This document shows, one piece after another, positions 18,860 to 27,398 of a stretch of 64,000 nucleotides of DNA; positions within the stretch are counted from its first letter, which is position 1, and the number at the start of each line of letters is the position of its first letter. The notes beneath the pieces are model-generated. The model was not told where the DNA came from. It worked only from the letters and a program-made list of their open reading frames with translations, and ran no database searches. Source of the DNA: Streptacidiphilus sp. P02-A3a (GTDB lineage Bacteria > Actinomycetota > Actinomycetes > Streptomycetales > Streptomycetaceae); NCBI RefSeq assembly GCF_014084105.1, contig NZ_CP048289.1, positions 5,279,922 to 5,343,921 of the forward strand, written 5' to 3'. Made by a program: the position numbers and the translations under genes.

Positions 18860-19902
18860 CGGCGCCGCTCCTCGATACGGGCGGCGCTGGGCCAGTGCAC
18901 GTCCCGGGCCCAGCCCGCGCGTTCGAGCAGGCTGATCACTCCCGCGCTGGGGTCCAGCTGCCAGCGGTCCACGCCGTGGCGTGCGCAGTTGGGCTCGGCG
19001 TGGTGCAGGTTGTGCCAGCTCTCACCGAAGGACAGCAGGGCCAGGGGCCACAGGTTGGTGGCGCGGTCGTGGCGGCGGGTGCGGAACGGACGCTCGCCGA
19101 TCATGTGGCACAGCGAGTTGACGCTCCAGGTCACGTGCTGCAAGAGCGCGACTCGCACCAGGCCGGCCCACAGCAGTGCGGTCAGCGCACCGTGCACGGT
19201 ACCTGTGACCGCCCAGCCCAGGCCGAAGGGCAGCGCCAGCGACAGCAGGCACAGGACCGGGAACACGGCCGAGACGGTGCGCATGGATCGGTCGGCGACC
19301 AGGTCGGGGGCGTAGCGGTCGGCGGGAGTGGAGTCGGTGGTGAACAGCCAGCCGACGTGGGCGTGGGCCAGTCCCTTGAGTTCGCCGCGCAGGGTGGTGC
19401 CGTAGCGGAAGGGTGAGTGGGGGTCGCCGGGGCGGTCGGTGAAGGCGTGGTGGCGGCGGTGGATGGCGACCCAGCCGATCACGTCGCCCTGGAAGCTCAT
19501 CGATCCCGCGACCGCGAGAACGACCTTCAGTGCGGGGGTGGGGGTGAAGCTCCCGTGGGTCAGGCAGCGGTGGAAGCCCACCGTCACTCCCAGGCCGGTG
19601 ACCGTGTACAGGGCCAGGGCGAGGACCACGTCGGTGGGGCCGATCAGGCTGCCCCACAGCACCCATGCCGCCAGGGCCAGGGCGAGCAGGGGGAAGGCGA
19701 CGATCAGTCCGGTCAGCGCCACCTGCCACCGTGGTGGCCGCACCTGCTCGGCGGACGAACTGCTCGCGAAGGGCGCGTTCCCGTCGTACGCGCCCGGTTC
19801 CGGTGCCGCCGGGTCCAGCGGCCGGTGCGGGAGGGACGCGGGAAGGGTGGTGCTGGGGGAACGCGTCAGCGACGTGGGGGCGAACGGACTGTCGGCGGAC
19901 AC
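18856..19902 (-). CDS. Membrane fatty-acyl desaturase (delta-9 type)
   Basis: A 348-residue integral membrane desaturase. I chose the GTG at 19902 because a perfect GAGGAG lies 6 bases before it; an upstream GTG at 19965 is in frame but has no ribosome-binding site. The three histidine boxes of the acyl-CoA/acyl-lipid desaturases are intact: HRCLTH after GVTVGF, HRRHH in AIHRRHHAFTD, and HNLHH in ESWHNLHHAEP. They bind the di-iron centre that inserts a cis double bond. Hydrophobic segments near LTGLIVAFPLLALALAAWVL and between boxes two and three give the usual four membrane helices. It heads a two-gene unit with the small coupled gene. Confidence 0.9.
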   Translation of the reverse strand: MSADSPFAPTSLTRSPSTTLPASLPHRPLDPAAPEPGAYDGNAPFASSSSAEQVRPPRWQVALTGLIVAFPLLALALAAWVLWGSLIGPTDVVLALALYTVTGLGVTVGFHRCLTHGSFTPTPALKVVLAVAGSMSFQGDVIGWVAIHRRHHAFTDRPGDPHSPFRYGTTLRGELKGLAHAHVGWLFTTDSTPADRYAPDLVADRSMRTVSAVFPVLCLLSLALPFGLGWAVTGTVHGALTALLWAGLVRVALLQHVTWSVNSLCHMIGERPFRTRRHDRATNLWPLALLSFGESWHNLHHAEPNCARHGVDRWQLDPSAGVISLLERAGWARDVHWPSAARIEERRR

Positions 19903-20209
19903 CTGGAACTCCTCGGCCGTAAACCAGTGTGGCGCGGCCGGGGTCTGGGGCAGCGGAGACCTCACCGCCCAGGCGGTCAGGCTCTTGCAAAGAGGTGTTG
20001 TCTCTCACGAAGTGGGCCTGGAGGACACTCCGAACCCCTTTGGGATTGCTTCTTCCCGCTTTGAGGGCACGCATCCCCCCGGGTTCAGGAACGGCGTCCT
20101 GGTCGAGCGAGAGGAGGCCGGTGAGGCGGCATGACAGGCCCTGCCCCGGCGGTCGGCCGATCAACGCGGCCGCAGATCTGCCGGGGCAACACCGGGGGTG
20201 CGGGCGTTG

Positions 20210-20884
20210 TCAGCGGTCGCTCGCTGGGGCGAAGGGCCCGTCCAGGGCCGCCCATTGCAGGAGCAGGATGGTCTTCCCGTCGGTGATGCGTCCATCACGG
20301 GTCATGGCGAGGGCCTGGGCGAAGGGCAGTTCGAGGACCTCGATGTCTTCGCCGTCTTCTTCGAGTCCGCCGCCGGTCCCGGTCCGGTCGGCCGGGGTAT
20401 AGGGGGCGGCGAAGAAGTGGAGGCGTTCGGTCACGGAGCCGGGGCTCATGTAGGCGTCGAGGACGTGGGTGAGCGGCCCGAGGGTGACGCCGAGTTCCTC
20501 GGCGCTCTCGCGTCTGACGGCGGCGGGCGGGTCGTCCGCGTCGAGCAGGCCCGCGGCGGCTTCGATGAGCATGCCGTCGGGGTAGTCGTTGACGTAGGCC
20601 GGGTAGCGGAACTGACGGATGAGCAGGACGCAGCCGCGTTCGGTGTCGTAGGGCAGGACGACGGCACCGTCGCCACGGTCGTAGGTCTCGCGCTGCTGGG
20701 TCTCCCAGCGTCCGTCCCGACGGCGGTAGTCGAAGGTGGTGCGCCGCAGGACGTGCCAGCCCTGGGAGGTGAGCTCGACAGCGCGGACCTGGATGCCGGG
20801 GTTGCGGTCCAGGCCGCGTCCGGCCTGGTCGAGGCCGGTGCGGCCGCGGTGGTCGGGGGTGTCGATGCCCGGATGGCTGGTCAC
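20210..20884 (-). CDS. Nudix hydrolase, NudK-like
   Basis: A 224-residue Nudix hydrolase. The GTG at 20884 overlaps the TGA of the gene upstream (GTGA), which decides the start. The Nudix box is present as GLLDADDPPAAVRRESAEEL with Asp in the usual first Glu position and the REXXEE core intact. The segments ahead of it (VVLPYDTERGCVLLIRQFRY) and the EAAAGLLD entry are like ADP-ribose/GDP-mannose pyrophosphatases. Such enzymes cleave nucleotide-sugar or ADP-ribose pyrophosphates. It forms an operon with a DUF4406 gene, under a divergent DeoR-type regulator, suggesting nucleotide salvage or housecleaning. Confidence 0.85.
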   Translation of the reverse strand: MTSHPGIDTPDHRGRTGLDQAGRGLDRNPGIQVRAVELTSQGWHVLRRTTFDYRRRDGRWETQQRETYDRGDGAVVLPYDTERGCVLLIRQFRYPAYVNDYPDGMLIEAAAGLLDADDPPAAVRRESAEELGVTLGPLTHVLDAYMSPGSVTERLHFFAAPYTPADRTGTGGGLEEDGEDIEVLELPFAQALAMTRDGRITDGKTILLLQWAALDGPFAPASDR

Positions 20885-21264
20885 GCGGTCTCCCCCGGGG
20901 TGCGGCCGGGGATCTCGGCCACGTCGTGGTAGACGGGCAGGCCCAGGCGCTGGGCGGTGGCGACGTCCTGGTCGGCTCCGGCAGAGTCGCCGGGCAGGCG
21001 CAGTACAGCATCGCAGTGTGTGAGCAGGCGGTCGGCGGTCGGGTAGAGGACCTGGTCGGCGAGGGGGTCGGTGGGGCCCGCACCGGCGGAGCGCAGGACG
21101 GGCAGGGCGATCCACTCCCCGATCACGGGCAGGTGGCCGACGGCGAAGACGGGCCAGGCGGCGGCTTCGAGGCGGGCGAGGTTGACGGCCATGGCCTGCG
21201 GGTCGCCGTCGGTGCCGGAGCGATAGGGGCCGGCGATGAGGATGAGCATGGGCTTGTCGGACAT
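20881..21264 (-). CDS. DUF4406-type, deoxyribosyltransferase-like protein
   Basis: A 127-residue protein starting MSDKPMLILIAGPYRSG. The N-terminal strand followed by AGPYRSG, the central HLPVIGEWIALP and the acidic-aromatic CDAVLRLPGDSAGADQDV segment fit the DUF4406 branch of the nucleoside 2-deoxyribosyltransferase superfamily, which binds nucleotides or nucleosides. The gene overlaps the Nudix gene by 4 bases, so both act in one unit. An upstream in-frame ATG at 21294 exists but would run into the divergent promoter. Confidence 0.65.
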   Translation of the reverse strand: MSDKPMLILIAGPYRSGTDGDPQAMAVNLARLEAAAWPVFAVGHLPVIGEWIALPVLRSAGAGPTDPLADQVLYPTADRLLTHCDAVLRLPGDSAGADQDVATAQRLGLPVYHDVAEIPGRTPGETA

Positions 21265-21312
21265 GCGCGCTACGATACATGCAGAAACGTGCAAGAACAG
21301 GAGAGATCAAGA
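21265..21312. promoter_or_regulatory. Compact divergent promoter of the DeoR-type regulator
   Basis: Only 48 bp separate the DUF4406-Nudix unit from the regulator. It contains TGCAGAAACGTGCAAGAA, in which TGCA(G)AA and TGCAAGAA are close direct repeats and TGCA...TGCA also forms a small inverted repeat. It is a plausible site for the DeoR-type protein to control both genes, and includes the CAGGAGAG ribosome-binding site. Binding is inference. Confidence 0.4.
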
Positions 21313-22071
21313 ATGCTGGCTGCTGAACGGCGCGACCACCTGCTCGGCCTGCTGGCCCGCGAGGGCAAGATCGTCGCCAAGGACGTCGCCGCCGACCTGG
21401 GAATCTCCGAGGACAGCGTGCGACGCGACCTGCGCGACCTCGCCGCCGAAGGACTCTGCCAGCGGGTCTACGGCGGCGCGTTGCCTGTCTCGCCGGCGGT
21501 GGTGGACTACGCCGCCCGGCAGCACGTGGCCCCGGACGGCAAGCGGAAGGTGGCCTCGGCGGCTGCCGCCCTGGTACGGCCGGGCAACGCCCTGATCCTC
21601 GACGGCGGCACCACCGCCCTCGCCGTCGCCCACGCCCTCCCGCAGGACCTGGCCTGCACCGTGATCACCCACAGCCCGACGATCGCCGCGGCCCTGCTCG
21701 ACCATCCGCAGGCGGAACTCTTCCTGCTCGGAGGCCGGATCTTCAAGCACTCGGCGGTCGCCTGCGGCGCCGCCGCGGTCGAGGCCGCGCAGAACGTCTC
21801 CGCCGACCTCTGCCTGCTCGGCGTCACCGGCGTGCACCCCGAAGCGGGGCTGACCACCGCGGACGCGGAGGAGGCCGCAATGAAGCGGGCCCTGGCCGCA
21901 CGGGCCGCGGATACCTACATCCTCGCCTCCTCCGAGAAGATCGGTACCGCTTCGCGGTTCCGCGTCCTGCCCTGGGAGAAGGTCAGCGGACTGATCACCG
22001 ACGCCGACCCTCACGACGCAGTCGTCGAGCAACTCAAAGCGCTCGGCTTGGACGTCCTGCCGACCGACTGA
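21313..22071 (+). CDS. DeoR-family transcriptional regulator
   Basis: A 252-residue repressor of the DeoR type. Residues 1-60 are the winged HTH (MLAAERRDHLLGLLAREGKI, then DVAADLGISEDSVRRDLRDL with the family's SxxTxRRDL-like recognition helix, and QRVYGGAL). The rest is the sugar-phosphate-binding DeoRC domain, with LILDGGTTALAVA, TVITHSPTIAAALL, and the C-terminal SSEKIGTASRFRV. The ATG has a GGAGAG site 7-8 bases upstream. It is divergent from the DUF4406-Nudix pair and probably regulates it. The effector is unknown, but the DeoRC fold implies a phosphorylated sugar or nucleotide. Confidence 0.9.
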   Translation: MLAAERRDHLLGLLAREGKIVAKDVAADLGISEDSVRRDLRDLAAEGLCQRVYGGALPVSPAVVDYAARQHVAPDGKRKVASAAAALVRPGNALILDGGTTALAVAHALPQDLACTVITHSPTIAAALLDHPQAELFLLGGRIFKHSAVACGAAAVEAAQNVSADLCLLGVTGVHPEAGLTTADAEEAAMKRALAARAADTYILASSEKIGTASRFRVLPWEKVSGLITDADPHDAVVEQLKALGLDVLPTD

Positions 22072-22219
22072 CGGCTACGAGCCGACACGGGATCGCACCG
22101 GGAGGTCGCCGCGGGGTGGCCGCCGGGCTGCCGCGGCGCCCGGATGTGGCCCTCCGAGCGATGAGCGGCGACACGGCCCGCCACCAGGTCAACACCGCCC
22201 AGGCCGAGCGGGACCGACG

Positions 22220-22346
22220 GGCTACGTGTGGCCGAGCGAGCTGGACCTGAGGGCGCGGCTGGCCGGGCTGCGGCTGCGGGAGCGGTGGGGCGGCTGGCAA
22301 CGCCAGCCGTTCACCGCCGCCAGCCGCAACTGCGTTTCCGTCTAAG
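22220..22346 (+). pseudogene. Possible 3' remnant of a SAM-methyltransferase gene
   Basis: The plus strand reads GYVWPSELDLRARLAGLRLR then ERWGGWQRQPFTAASRN and stops at 22346. This resembles the C-terminal end of class I methyltransferases from actinomycetes. No continuation upstream is found, so at most a tail remains. The rest of 22072-22364 shows nothing. Confidence 0.35.
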
Positions 22347-22364
22347 GACGTTGACGGCCAGTCC

Positions 22365-23231
22365 TCAGACTGCGGCGAAGTGGTAGCCCGCGTCGAGCAG
22401 CCGGGGCAGGTAGTCGGCGAGGGCGGCGACGGTCTGCGAGCGGTCGGCCGGTCCGCCGGGGGCGATCAGGTCCGAGGTCAGGCAGCCGTCGTGTTCGAGG
22501 ACGATCGAGCCGGTGCCGGCCTGCCGCAGCACCTGGTCGACGATCGCGTCGGTGCCGGGGTTGGACCAGTCCTCGGGGTCGACCGACCAGGAGACCGGAC
22601 GCAGTCCGAGCTCCGCGCAGATCTCCAGCGCGGCGCTGGTGAAGTAGCCGCCGGGGGCCCGGAACAGGCTCGGCGGCCCGGCGCGGCCGACCTCGGCGAT
22701 CAGCTCACTGGTCCGTTCCAGCTCGGTACGGACCTCGGTCCGGGACAGCCGACCCAGGTCCGGATGGGACCAGGTGTGGTTGCCGACCCGGTGCCCGGCC
22801 GCCAGCGTCCGCCGCACCACGTCCGGGTACTTCCGCACGTTCTCGCCGATCAGGAAGAAGGTGGCGGTGACCCGGTGGCGGCGCAGCAGCGCCAGCACCT
22901 GGTCGGTGTACACCGGGCTGGGGCCGTCGTCGAAGGTCAGCGCCAGGGTCATCGGCCCGGCCCGCACCTGGTGCTCGGGCTCGACCGGACCGCTCGCGGC
23001 CGTCGCGGCGGTCACCGCCGCCGCGTCCCCGGACCGGGCCCTGCCACCGGCGGCAGCGGGCGAGGCGGCACGCGTGGCGGCGGCAGCGCCGCTGACCGCG
23101 CCGTCGGTCCGGGCCCTGGTCCCGGCCGTCCGGTCGGCCGACGCGCAGCCGCCGAGCAGCGCCAGGCCGCCCGCCCCGAACAGCAGACGTCGGGGCACAC
23201 CATGCTGACTGTGAGTCATATAGTCAGACAT
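22365..23231 (-). CDS. Lipid-anchored polysaccharide deacetylase (NodB/CE4)
   Basis: A 288-residue exported enzyme. The N-terminus (MSDYMTHSQHGVPRRLLFGA) leads to a lipobox LLGGC, giving a lipoprotein. After an Ala/Thr-rich linker, the NodB domain has all five CE4 motifs: TFDDGP (catalytic base and metal Asp), HTWSH (metal His pair), RAPGGYF, DPEDW and VLEHD. These enzymes remove N- or O-acetyl groups from peptidoglycan, chitin oligomers or xylan; a cell-wall role is likely. The start could also be the ATG at 23219; neither has a clear ribosome-binding site. It is convergent with nothing and stands alone. Confidence 0.9.
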   Translation of the reverse strand: MSDYMTHSQHGVPRRLLFGAGGLALLGGCASADRTAGTRARTDGAVSGAAAATRAASPAAAGGRARSGDAAAVTAATAASGPVEPEHQVRAGPMTLALTFDDGPSPVYTDQVLALLRRHRVTATFFLIGENVRKYPDVVRRTLAAGHRVGNHTWSHPDLGRLSRTEVRTELERTSELIAEVGRAGPPSLFRAPGGYFTSAALEICAELGLRPVSWSVDPEDWSNPGTDAIVDQVLRQAGTGSIVLEHDGCLTSDLIAPGGPADRSQTVAALADYLPRLLDAGYHFAAV

Positions 23232-23309
23232 ACCTTCGCTGGGTCCGCCGGGCGGCGCGACTCGCCCGGGTACGGGCATGCGGTCCACCGCCTGGGGGTA
23301 CCGCCCCGG

Positions 23310-23726
23310 CTACCGGGAGCCGGGGTCTTCGAGCTCCTCGCGGACCCGCCGGGAGGGCTGGAACACGTACAGGTCGAGGATGTCAGGCGGATCGGCGAGC
23401 CCCGGGCCGCCCGCGCGGACCCAGGCGTCGATGTCGGCGGTGGCGTCCAGGTCGTTGACGAGACCGAGCCAGACCGGTCGGCCTCCGGCCCGGCGGCCCT
23501 CGGCGGAGGGCTGCACGACGATCACGTTGGCGTGCTCGCAGGCGTCCAGGCAGTCCACCCGGCGTATCGTCGCCGCTCCGGCCATGGCGGCCCGCAGTCG
23601 CGCGAGCTGGGCTTCGTGGTCGAGCCGGGGGATCTTCGGGGTGCCGCAGCAGCAGCCACGGCAGACGGTGACCATGGGCCGGGGCGGCTCCGGCGCGGCG
23701 GCGGTCTCCCGCGAGCGGCGGCTCAC
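23310..23726 (-). CDS. Thioredoxin-fold [2Fe-2S] ferredoxin-like protein
   Basis: A 138-residue protein. The cysteines are in CRGCCCG near residue 22 and CLDACEHANV near residue 60, the spacing of thioredoxin-like [2Fe-2S] ferredoxins as in the NuoE/Shethna type. One extra Cys makes the first cluster motif CxxCCC. The ATG overlaps the stop of the metal ATPase gene (ATGA, 23723-23726), so the two are translationally coupled. The C-terminal half (LADPPDILDLYVFQP) is less conserved. Its job with a metal exporter is not established; redox sensing or iron/cobalt handling are possibilities. Confidence 0.75.
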   Translation of the reverse strand: MSRRSRETAAAPEPPRPMVTVCRGCCCGTPKIPRLDHEAQLARLRAAMAGAATIRRVDCLDACEHANVIVVQPSAEGRRAGGRPVWLGLVNDLDATADIDAWVRAGGPGLADPPDILDLYVFQPSRRVREELEDPGSR

Positions 23727-25738
23727 CGGCGCTCACCGGTCGCGGCCGTGCCCGGCTGCCGGATGGCGCGCGGCCAGGCGGACTCGCGCAGCAACCGCAG
23801 GCCGTTCAGGCCGACGATGACGGTGGAGCCCTCGTGTCCGAGCACGCCCAGCGGCAGCGGCAGGTGTCCGGCCAGGTCCCAGACCACCAGGCCGGCGATG
23901 AACACCGAGGCGATCAGCAGGTTCTGCACGACCAGCCCGCGCGCGCGGCGGGAGAGCGCGACCACGGCCGGGACGGTGGCGAGCTCGTCGCGGACGATCA
24001 CCGCGTCGGCGGTCTCCAGGGCCAGGTCGGAACCGGCCCGGCCCATGGCGATGCCGCTGTGGGCGGCGGCCAGCGCCGGGGCGTCGTTGACCCCGTCGCC
24101 GACGACCAGCACCCGGTGCCCGCGGGCCTCCAGTCGGCGGACCGCCTCGACCTTGCCCTGGGGCAGCAGACCGGCGTGGACGTCGTCGCTGACGATGCCG
24201 ACCTCGGCGGCCAGCCGGGCGGCGGCGCGCGGGTTGTCGCCGGTGAGCAGCAGCGGGCCGGTGCCGGTCGCCGCCCTGAGCGCGGCCACGGTAGCGGCGG
24301 CGTCGGGGCGGGGCCGGTCGGCGATGCCGAGCAGGCCGACCGGCACGCCGTCCCGCTCCACCACGACCGCCGTGCGGCCTTCCTCCTCCAGCTGCCGGGC
24401 GGCGGCAGCGGCCCGCGCCGAGGCGGGGTCGGCGGCGCCGTTCAGCAGCCGGGCCGGGGCGCCGACGGCGACCGGGACGCCGCCCACGGTGGCGGTGACG
24501 CCGACGCCCGGGGCGGAGCCGAAGTCCGCGGCGGTCGGCAGGTCCAGGCCGCGCTCGCGGGCGGCGGCGACGACCGCGCGGGCCAGTGGGTGCTCGCTGG
24601 GGTGCTCGGCAGCGGCCGCCAGCGCCAGCAGCGCGTCCCCGGTCAGGCCGCCGTCGGGCAGCGGGCGGACTTCGGTGACCCGGGGGGTGCCCTCGGTCAG
24701 CGTGCCGGTCTTGTCCAGTGCGACCGCGTCGATCTGCCCCAGGCGCTCCATCACCACGGCGGACTTGACCAGCACGCCGTGCCGTCCGGCGTTGGCGATC
24801 GCGGACAGCAGCGGCGGCATCGTGGCCAGCACCACCGCGCACGGCGAGGCGACGATCATGAAGGTCATCGCCCGCAGCAGCGAGCCGGTGACCGCCGCGC
24901 CGAAGGCCGGCGGGACCAGGAAGACCGCGAGCGTGGCGAGGACCATGCCGAGCGAGTAGCGCTGCTCGACCTTCTCGACGAACAGCTGGGTCGGGGCCTT
25001 GGTCTCGGAGGCCTCCTCGACCATGGCCACGATCCGGGCGATCACCGAGTCCGCCGGGTCGCGCTCGACCCTGACCCGCAGCGCCCCGGTGCCGTTCCGG
25101 GTGCCCGCGAAGACCTCGTCGCCGACCCGCTTGGCCACCGGCAGCGGCTCCCCGGTGATGCTCGCCTGGTCGACGTCGCCGGCGCCGTCCAGTACCCGGC
25201 CGTCGGCGCCGACCCGCTCCCCCGGCCGGATCAGCACGGTGTCGCCGACCGCCAGTGCCTCGGTCGGCACCGTCTCTTCCGCGCCGTCCTCGCCCAGCCG
25301 GGTGGCGGTGGCCGGGGCCAGGTCCAGCAGGCCGCGCACCGAGTCCTGGGTCCGGGCCGTGGCCAGCGCCTCCAGCGCGCCGGAGGTGGCGAAGATGACG
25401 ATCAGCAGCGCGCCGTCCATCACCTGCCCGATCGAGGCCGCGCCGACGGCGGCGACGATCATCAGCAGGTCCACGTCCAGGGTCTGCTCCCGCAGCGCCC
25501 GCAGCCCGGCCCAGCCGGGCTGCCAGCCGCCGGTCGCGTAGGCGACGGCGTACAGCGGCGCCCAGGCCCCGGCCCCGGCGCCGGTGAGCTGGAGCGTCAG
25601 CGCGATCAGGAAGGCGACCGTGGCCGCCGTCGCCCAGCGCGCCTCGGCCAGCGCGAACACCCTGGTCCGCCGTCGGGGGACCAGCGCTTCACCCGGGGCC
25701 GCGGCCGGAGCCGGGCGCTCGGTGAGGGTCGTGGACAT
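23723..25738 (-). CDS. P1B-4 type metal-exporting ATPase
   Basis: A 671-residue P-type ATPase without an N-terminal heavy-metal-binding domain. It shows the actuator loop SITGEPLPV, the membrane motif SPC (ASPCAVVLATMPP), the phosphorylation site DKTGTLTEG, the hinge GDGVNDAPAL and the C-terminal HEGST in the last helices (LGHEGSTVIVGLNG). SPC plus HEG(S/T) define the P1B-4 subgroup (CoaT/CtpD-like), whose members export Co2+, Fe2+ or related ions, rather than the CPC Cu or Zn/Cd groups. The gene is coupled to the ferredoxin-like gene. The leader has a 7-bp-arm palindrome and a TGAA-N6-TTCA sequence. Confidence 0.9.
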   Translation of the reverse strand: MSTTLTERPAPAAAPGEALVPRRRTRVFALAEARWATAATVAFLIALTLQLTGAGAGAWAPLYAVAYATGGWQPGWAGLRALREQTLDVDLLMIVAAVGAASIGQVMDGALLIVIFATSGALEALATARTQDSVRGLLDLAPATATRLGEDGAEETVPTEALAVGDTVLIRPGERVGADGRVLDGAGDVDQASITGEPLPVAKRVGDEVFAGTRNGTGALRVRVERDPADSVIARIVAMVEEASETKAPTQLFVEKVEQRYSLGMVLATLAVFLVPPAFGAAVTGSLLRAMTFMIVASPCAVVLATMPPLLSAIANAGRHGVLVKSAVVMERLGQIDAVALDKTGTLTEGTPRVTEVRPLPDGGLTGDALLALAAAAEHPSEHPLARAVVAAARERGLDLPTAADFGSAPGVGVTATVGGVPVAVGAPARLLNGAADPASARAAAAARQLEEEGRTAVVVERDGVPVGLLGIADRPRPDAAATVAALRAATGTGPLLLTGDNPRAAARLAAEVGIVSDDVHAGLLPQGKVEAVRRLEARGHRVLVVGDGVNDAPALAAAHSGIAMGRAGSDLALETADAVIVRDELATVPAVVALSRRARGLVVQNLLIASVFIAGLVVWDLAGHLPLPLGVLGHEGSTVIVGLNGLRLLRESAWPRAIRQPGTAATGERR

Positions 25739-25761
25739 GGGAGGTTCCTCCGCTGGGACCG

Positions 25762-25807
25762 GGTGGGCGACCCGCCCACCTTAGCGGAACAATTGAACAC
25801 TCCTTCA
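25762..25807. promoter_or_regulatory. Leader palindromes of the metal ATPase operon
   Basis: GGTGGGC / GCCCACC (25762-25768 and 25774-25780, 5-nt spacer) is a perfect inverted repeat 23 bp before the ATG at 25738. Further out lies TGAA-N6-TTCA (25794-25807) in an unusually AT-rich patch containing CAATTG. This layout would suit a metal-sensing ArsR or MerR repressor, but no such gene is adjacent. The role is inference. Confidence 0.4.
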
Positions 25808-25838
25808 CTCATCATCGCCAGGGCGACGCCCGGGGCGG

Positions 25839-27398
25839 TCAGCCGTCCGCTCCTGCCTGCGGGGTGCAGTCCGCCGTTGGTGGGGCGCCCTCGGGCCAGG
25901 CCATCCCGAGGAAGGTCGAGACCCGCCCGTTGTAGCTGATCATGGGTACCGCCTTGTCCCAGGGATTGCCGCCGTTGTCCAGGCAGATCCAGCCACTGGC
26001 ACCGTCGACCCGCAGTTCGGCGTGGAGGTTCTGCCACTCCTGGCCGACCGCCGACAGCGGAGGCGGCAGGATCTGGCCGCTGATGTGGGCGTGGTCGAGT
26101 GCCTGCACCGCTGTCCACACCGCGTCGTGGGAGATGATCACCTGGCCGTCGGAGAGGTCGGAGTCGCCGAGCGTGAGGCCCGACGAGCCGACCGCGTTGA
26201 GGAAGGCCTCGTAGTCGGCGGTCGATCCGCCGGTGGCGGGTACGGGCTGCTTGGTCCAGGCGTCGGGGAACGCCAGCGCCGCGTACTCCAGGGTGATCCC
26301 GCCGAAGTCCGTGGAGTTCAGCTCCTTGTCGCTGGCGAGGTGGGAGGCGTCGTCCCCGGTGAGCACGATGAACTTGTGCTCGGGGCATCCCTGCCCCAGG
26401 GCGTTGAGGAACTGGCGCAGTTGGACGTGCCGCCCGGCGAAGTAGATGAAGCGCGGCGCGGCCATGCAGATGTTGAGCACCTTCTGGTCGAACTGGTCCT
26501 CGGTGTCGCCGTCCTGGGAGATGTCCGCGGGCGAGGTGAACTGCACGGGCTGGGCCATCCCGGTGCCCAACTGCTTGCTGATCGCCGCCTTGAGGGTGGT
26601 GATGTAGTCGTCGTCGGTACGGGTGTCCTCCACCACCATGGCCTGCTTGGCATCGACCTTGGCGAACCGGGCCAGGGCCGCGGCCTCCGCGGTGTTGGTC
26701 ACCGACACCCTGGCCAGTCCGGGGAAGAGCTGGCTGTTGGCGGTGTTGGCGATGGTGTCGGCGGTGATGGTTCCGCCCACCACGGGTATCGGAGCCGGCA
26801 GGTGGGTGAGCCAGTGCACCTCGTCCAGGGTGTTCTGGGTGCTGTCGGCGATCCCGGCGACCACCCGCAGGTAGTCCGGTGCGCCGGTCATCGTGTTCAA
26901 CTGCTGGTCGACCGCGAGCCAGCCGGAGCTGTCCGAGCCCGGATTGGCCAGTACCAGGCGGATCTTGGGCACGGTGTTGTTGTCGAGGTTGTCCGCCCGG
27001 TACTGGGCGACGTAGGCCCCTTCCACCGCGTGCAGGACCTCCGCCTGAACGGAGGCGTCGCTGGACGTCATCGGCATCAGCAGGGCGATGGTGGCCGGAT
27101 GCTGGTCCGCGACGGACTGGTTCTGCTTGAGGATCCGCGCCTCCACCGCCTTCAGTTCCGGGGCGAAGACGTACTGTCCGTCGGTGACGCCCTCGCATTC
27201 CGTGCTGCCCACGGACGGCCGGGACACGCCGACCCCGCAGGACAGGTTCGGCGGCGGTGGCGGCGCGGGGTTGGCCAGCGTGTAGCCGCCGAACGCCACC
27301 GCGGCCGCCAGCACCGCGGCCATCACCGAGGCCCCCGCCTTACGGGCCGGGGTGAAGGTGATCCAGTACCACACCGGTCTGTACCACGGCGTCCTCAC
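25839..27398 (-). CDS. Membrane-tethered type-1 periplasmic-binding receptor
   Basis: A 519-residue protein. The GTG at 27398 overlaps the stop of the NTPase gene upstream (GTGA), deciding the start. Residues 1-20 are basic and aromatic, then one membrane helix (SVMAAVLAAAVAFGGYTLAN), a Pro-rich spacer, and an extracellular part of about 470 residues. That part resembles branched-chain amino-acid/LivK-type binding proteins: ATIALLMPMTSSDASVQAEV, VVAGIADSTQNTLDEV, VVGGTITADTIANT and KFIVLTGDDASHL. Several Cys (SCGVGVS, TECEGV, NICMAA, QGCPEH, ADCTP) may form disulfides. There is no permease or ABC ATPase nearby, so it is more likely a receptor coupled to the NTPase than a transporter subunit. 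Confidence 0.75.
   Translation of the reverse strand: MRTPWYRPVWYWITFTPARKAGASVMAAVLAAAVAFGGYTLANPAPPPPPNLSCGVGVSRPSVGSTECEGVTDGQYVFAPELKAVEARILKQNQSVADQHPATIALLMPMTSSDASVQAEVLHAVEGAYVAQYRADNLDNNTVPKIRLVLANPGSDSSGWLAVDQQLNTMTGAPDYLRVVAGIADSTQNTLDEVHWLTHLPAPIPVVGGTITADTIANTANSQLFPGLARVSVTNTAEAAALARFAKVDAKQAMVVEDTRTDDDYITTLKAAISKQLGTGMAQPVQFTSPADISQDGDTEDQFDQKVLNICMAAPRFIYFAGRHVQLRQFLNALGQGCPEHKFIVLTGDDASHLASDKELNSTDFGGITLEYAALAFPDAWTKQPVPATGGSTADYEAFLNAVGSSGLTLGDSDLSDGQVIISHDAVWTAVQALDHAHISGQILPPPLSAVGQEWQNLHAELRVDGASGWICLDNGGNPWDKAVPMISYNGRVSTFLGMAWPEGAPPTADCTPQAGADG

Noticed and set aside
22380..24959. 860-codon plus-strand frame over the deacetylase, ferredoxin and ATPase genes
   Set aside because: Antisense shadow across three well-supported genes; low-complexity composition.
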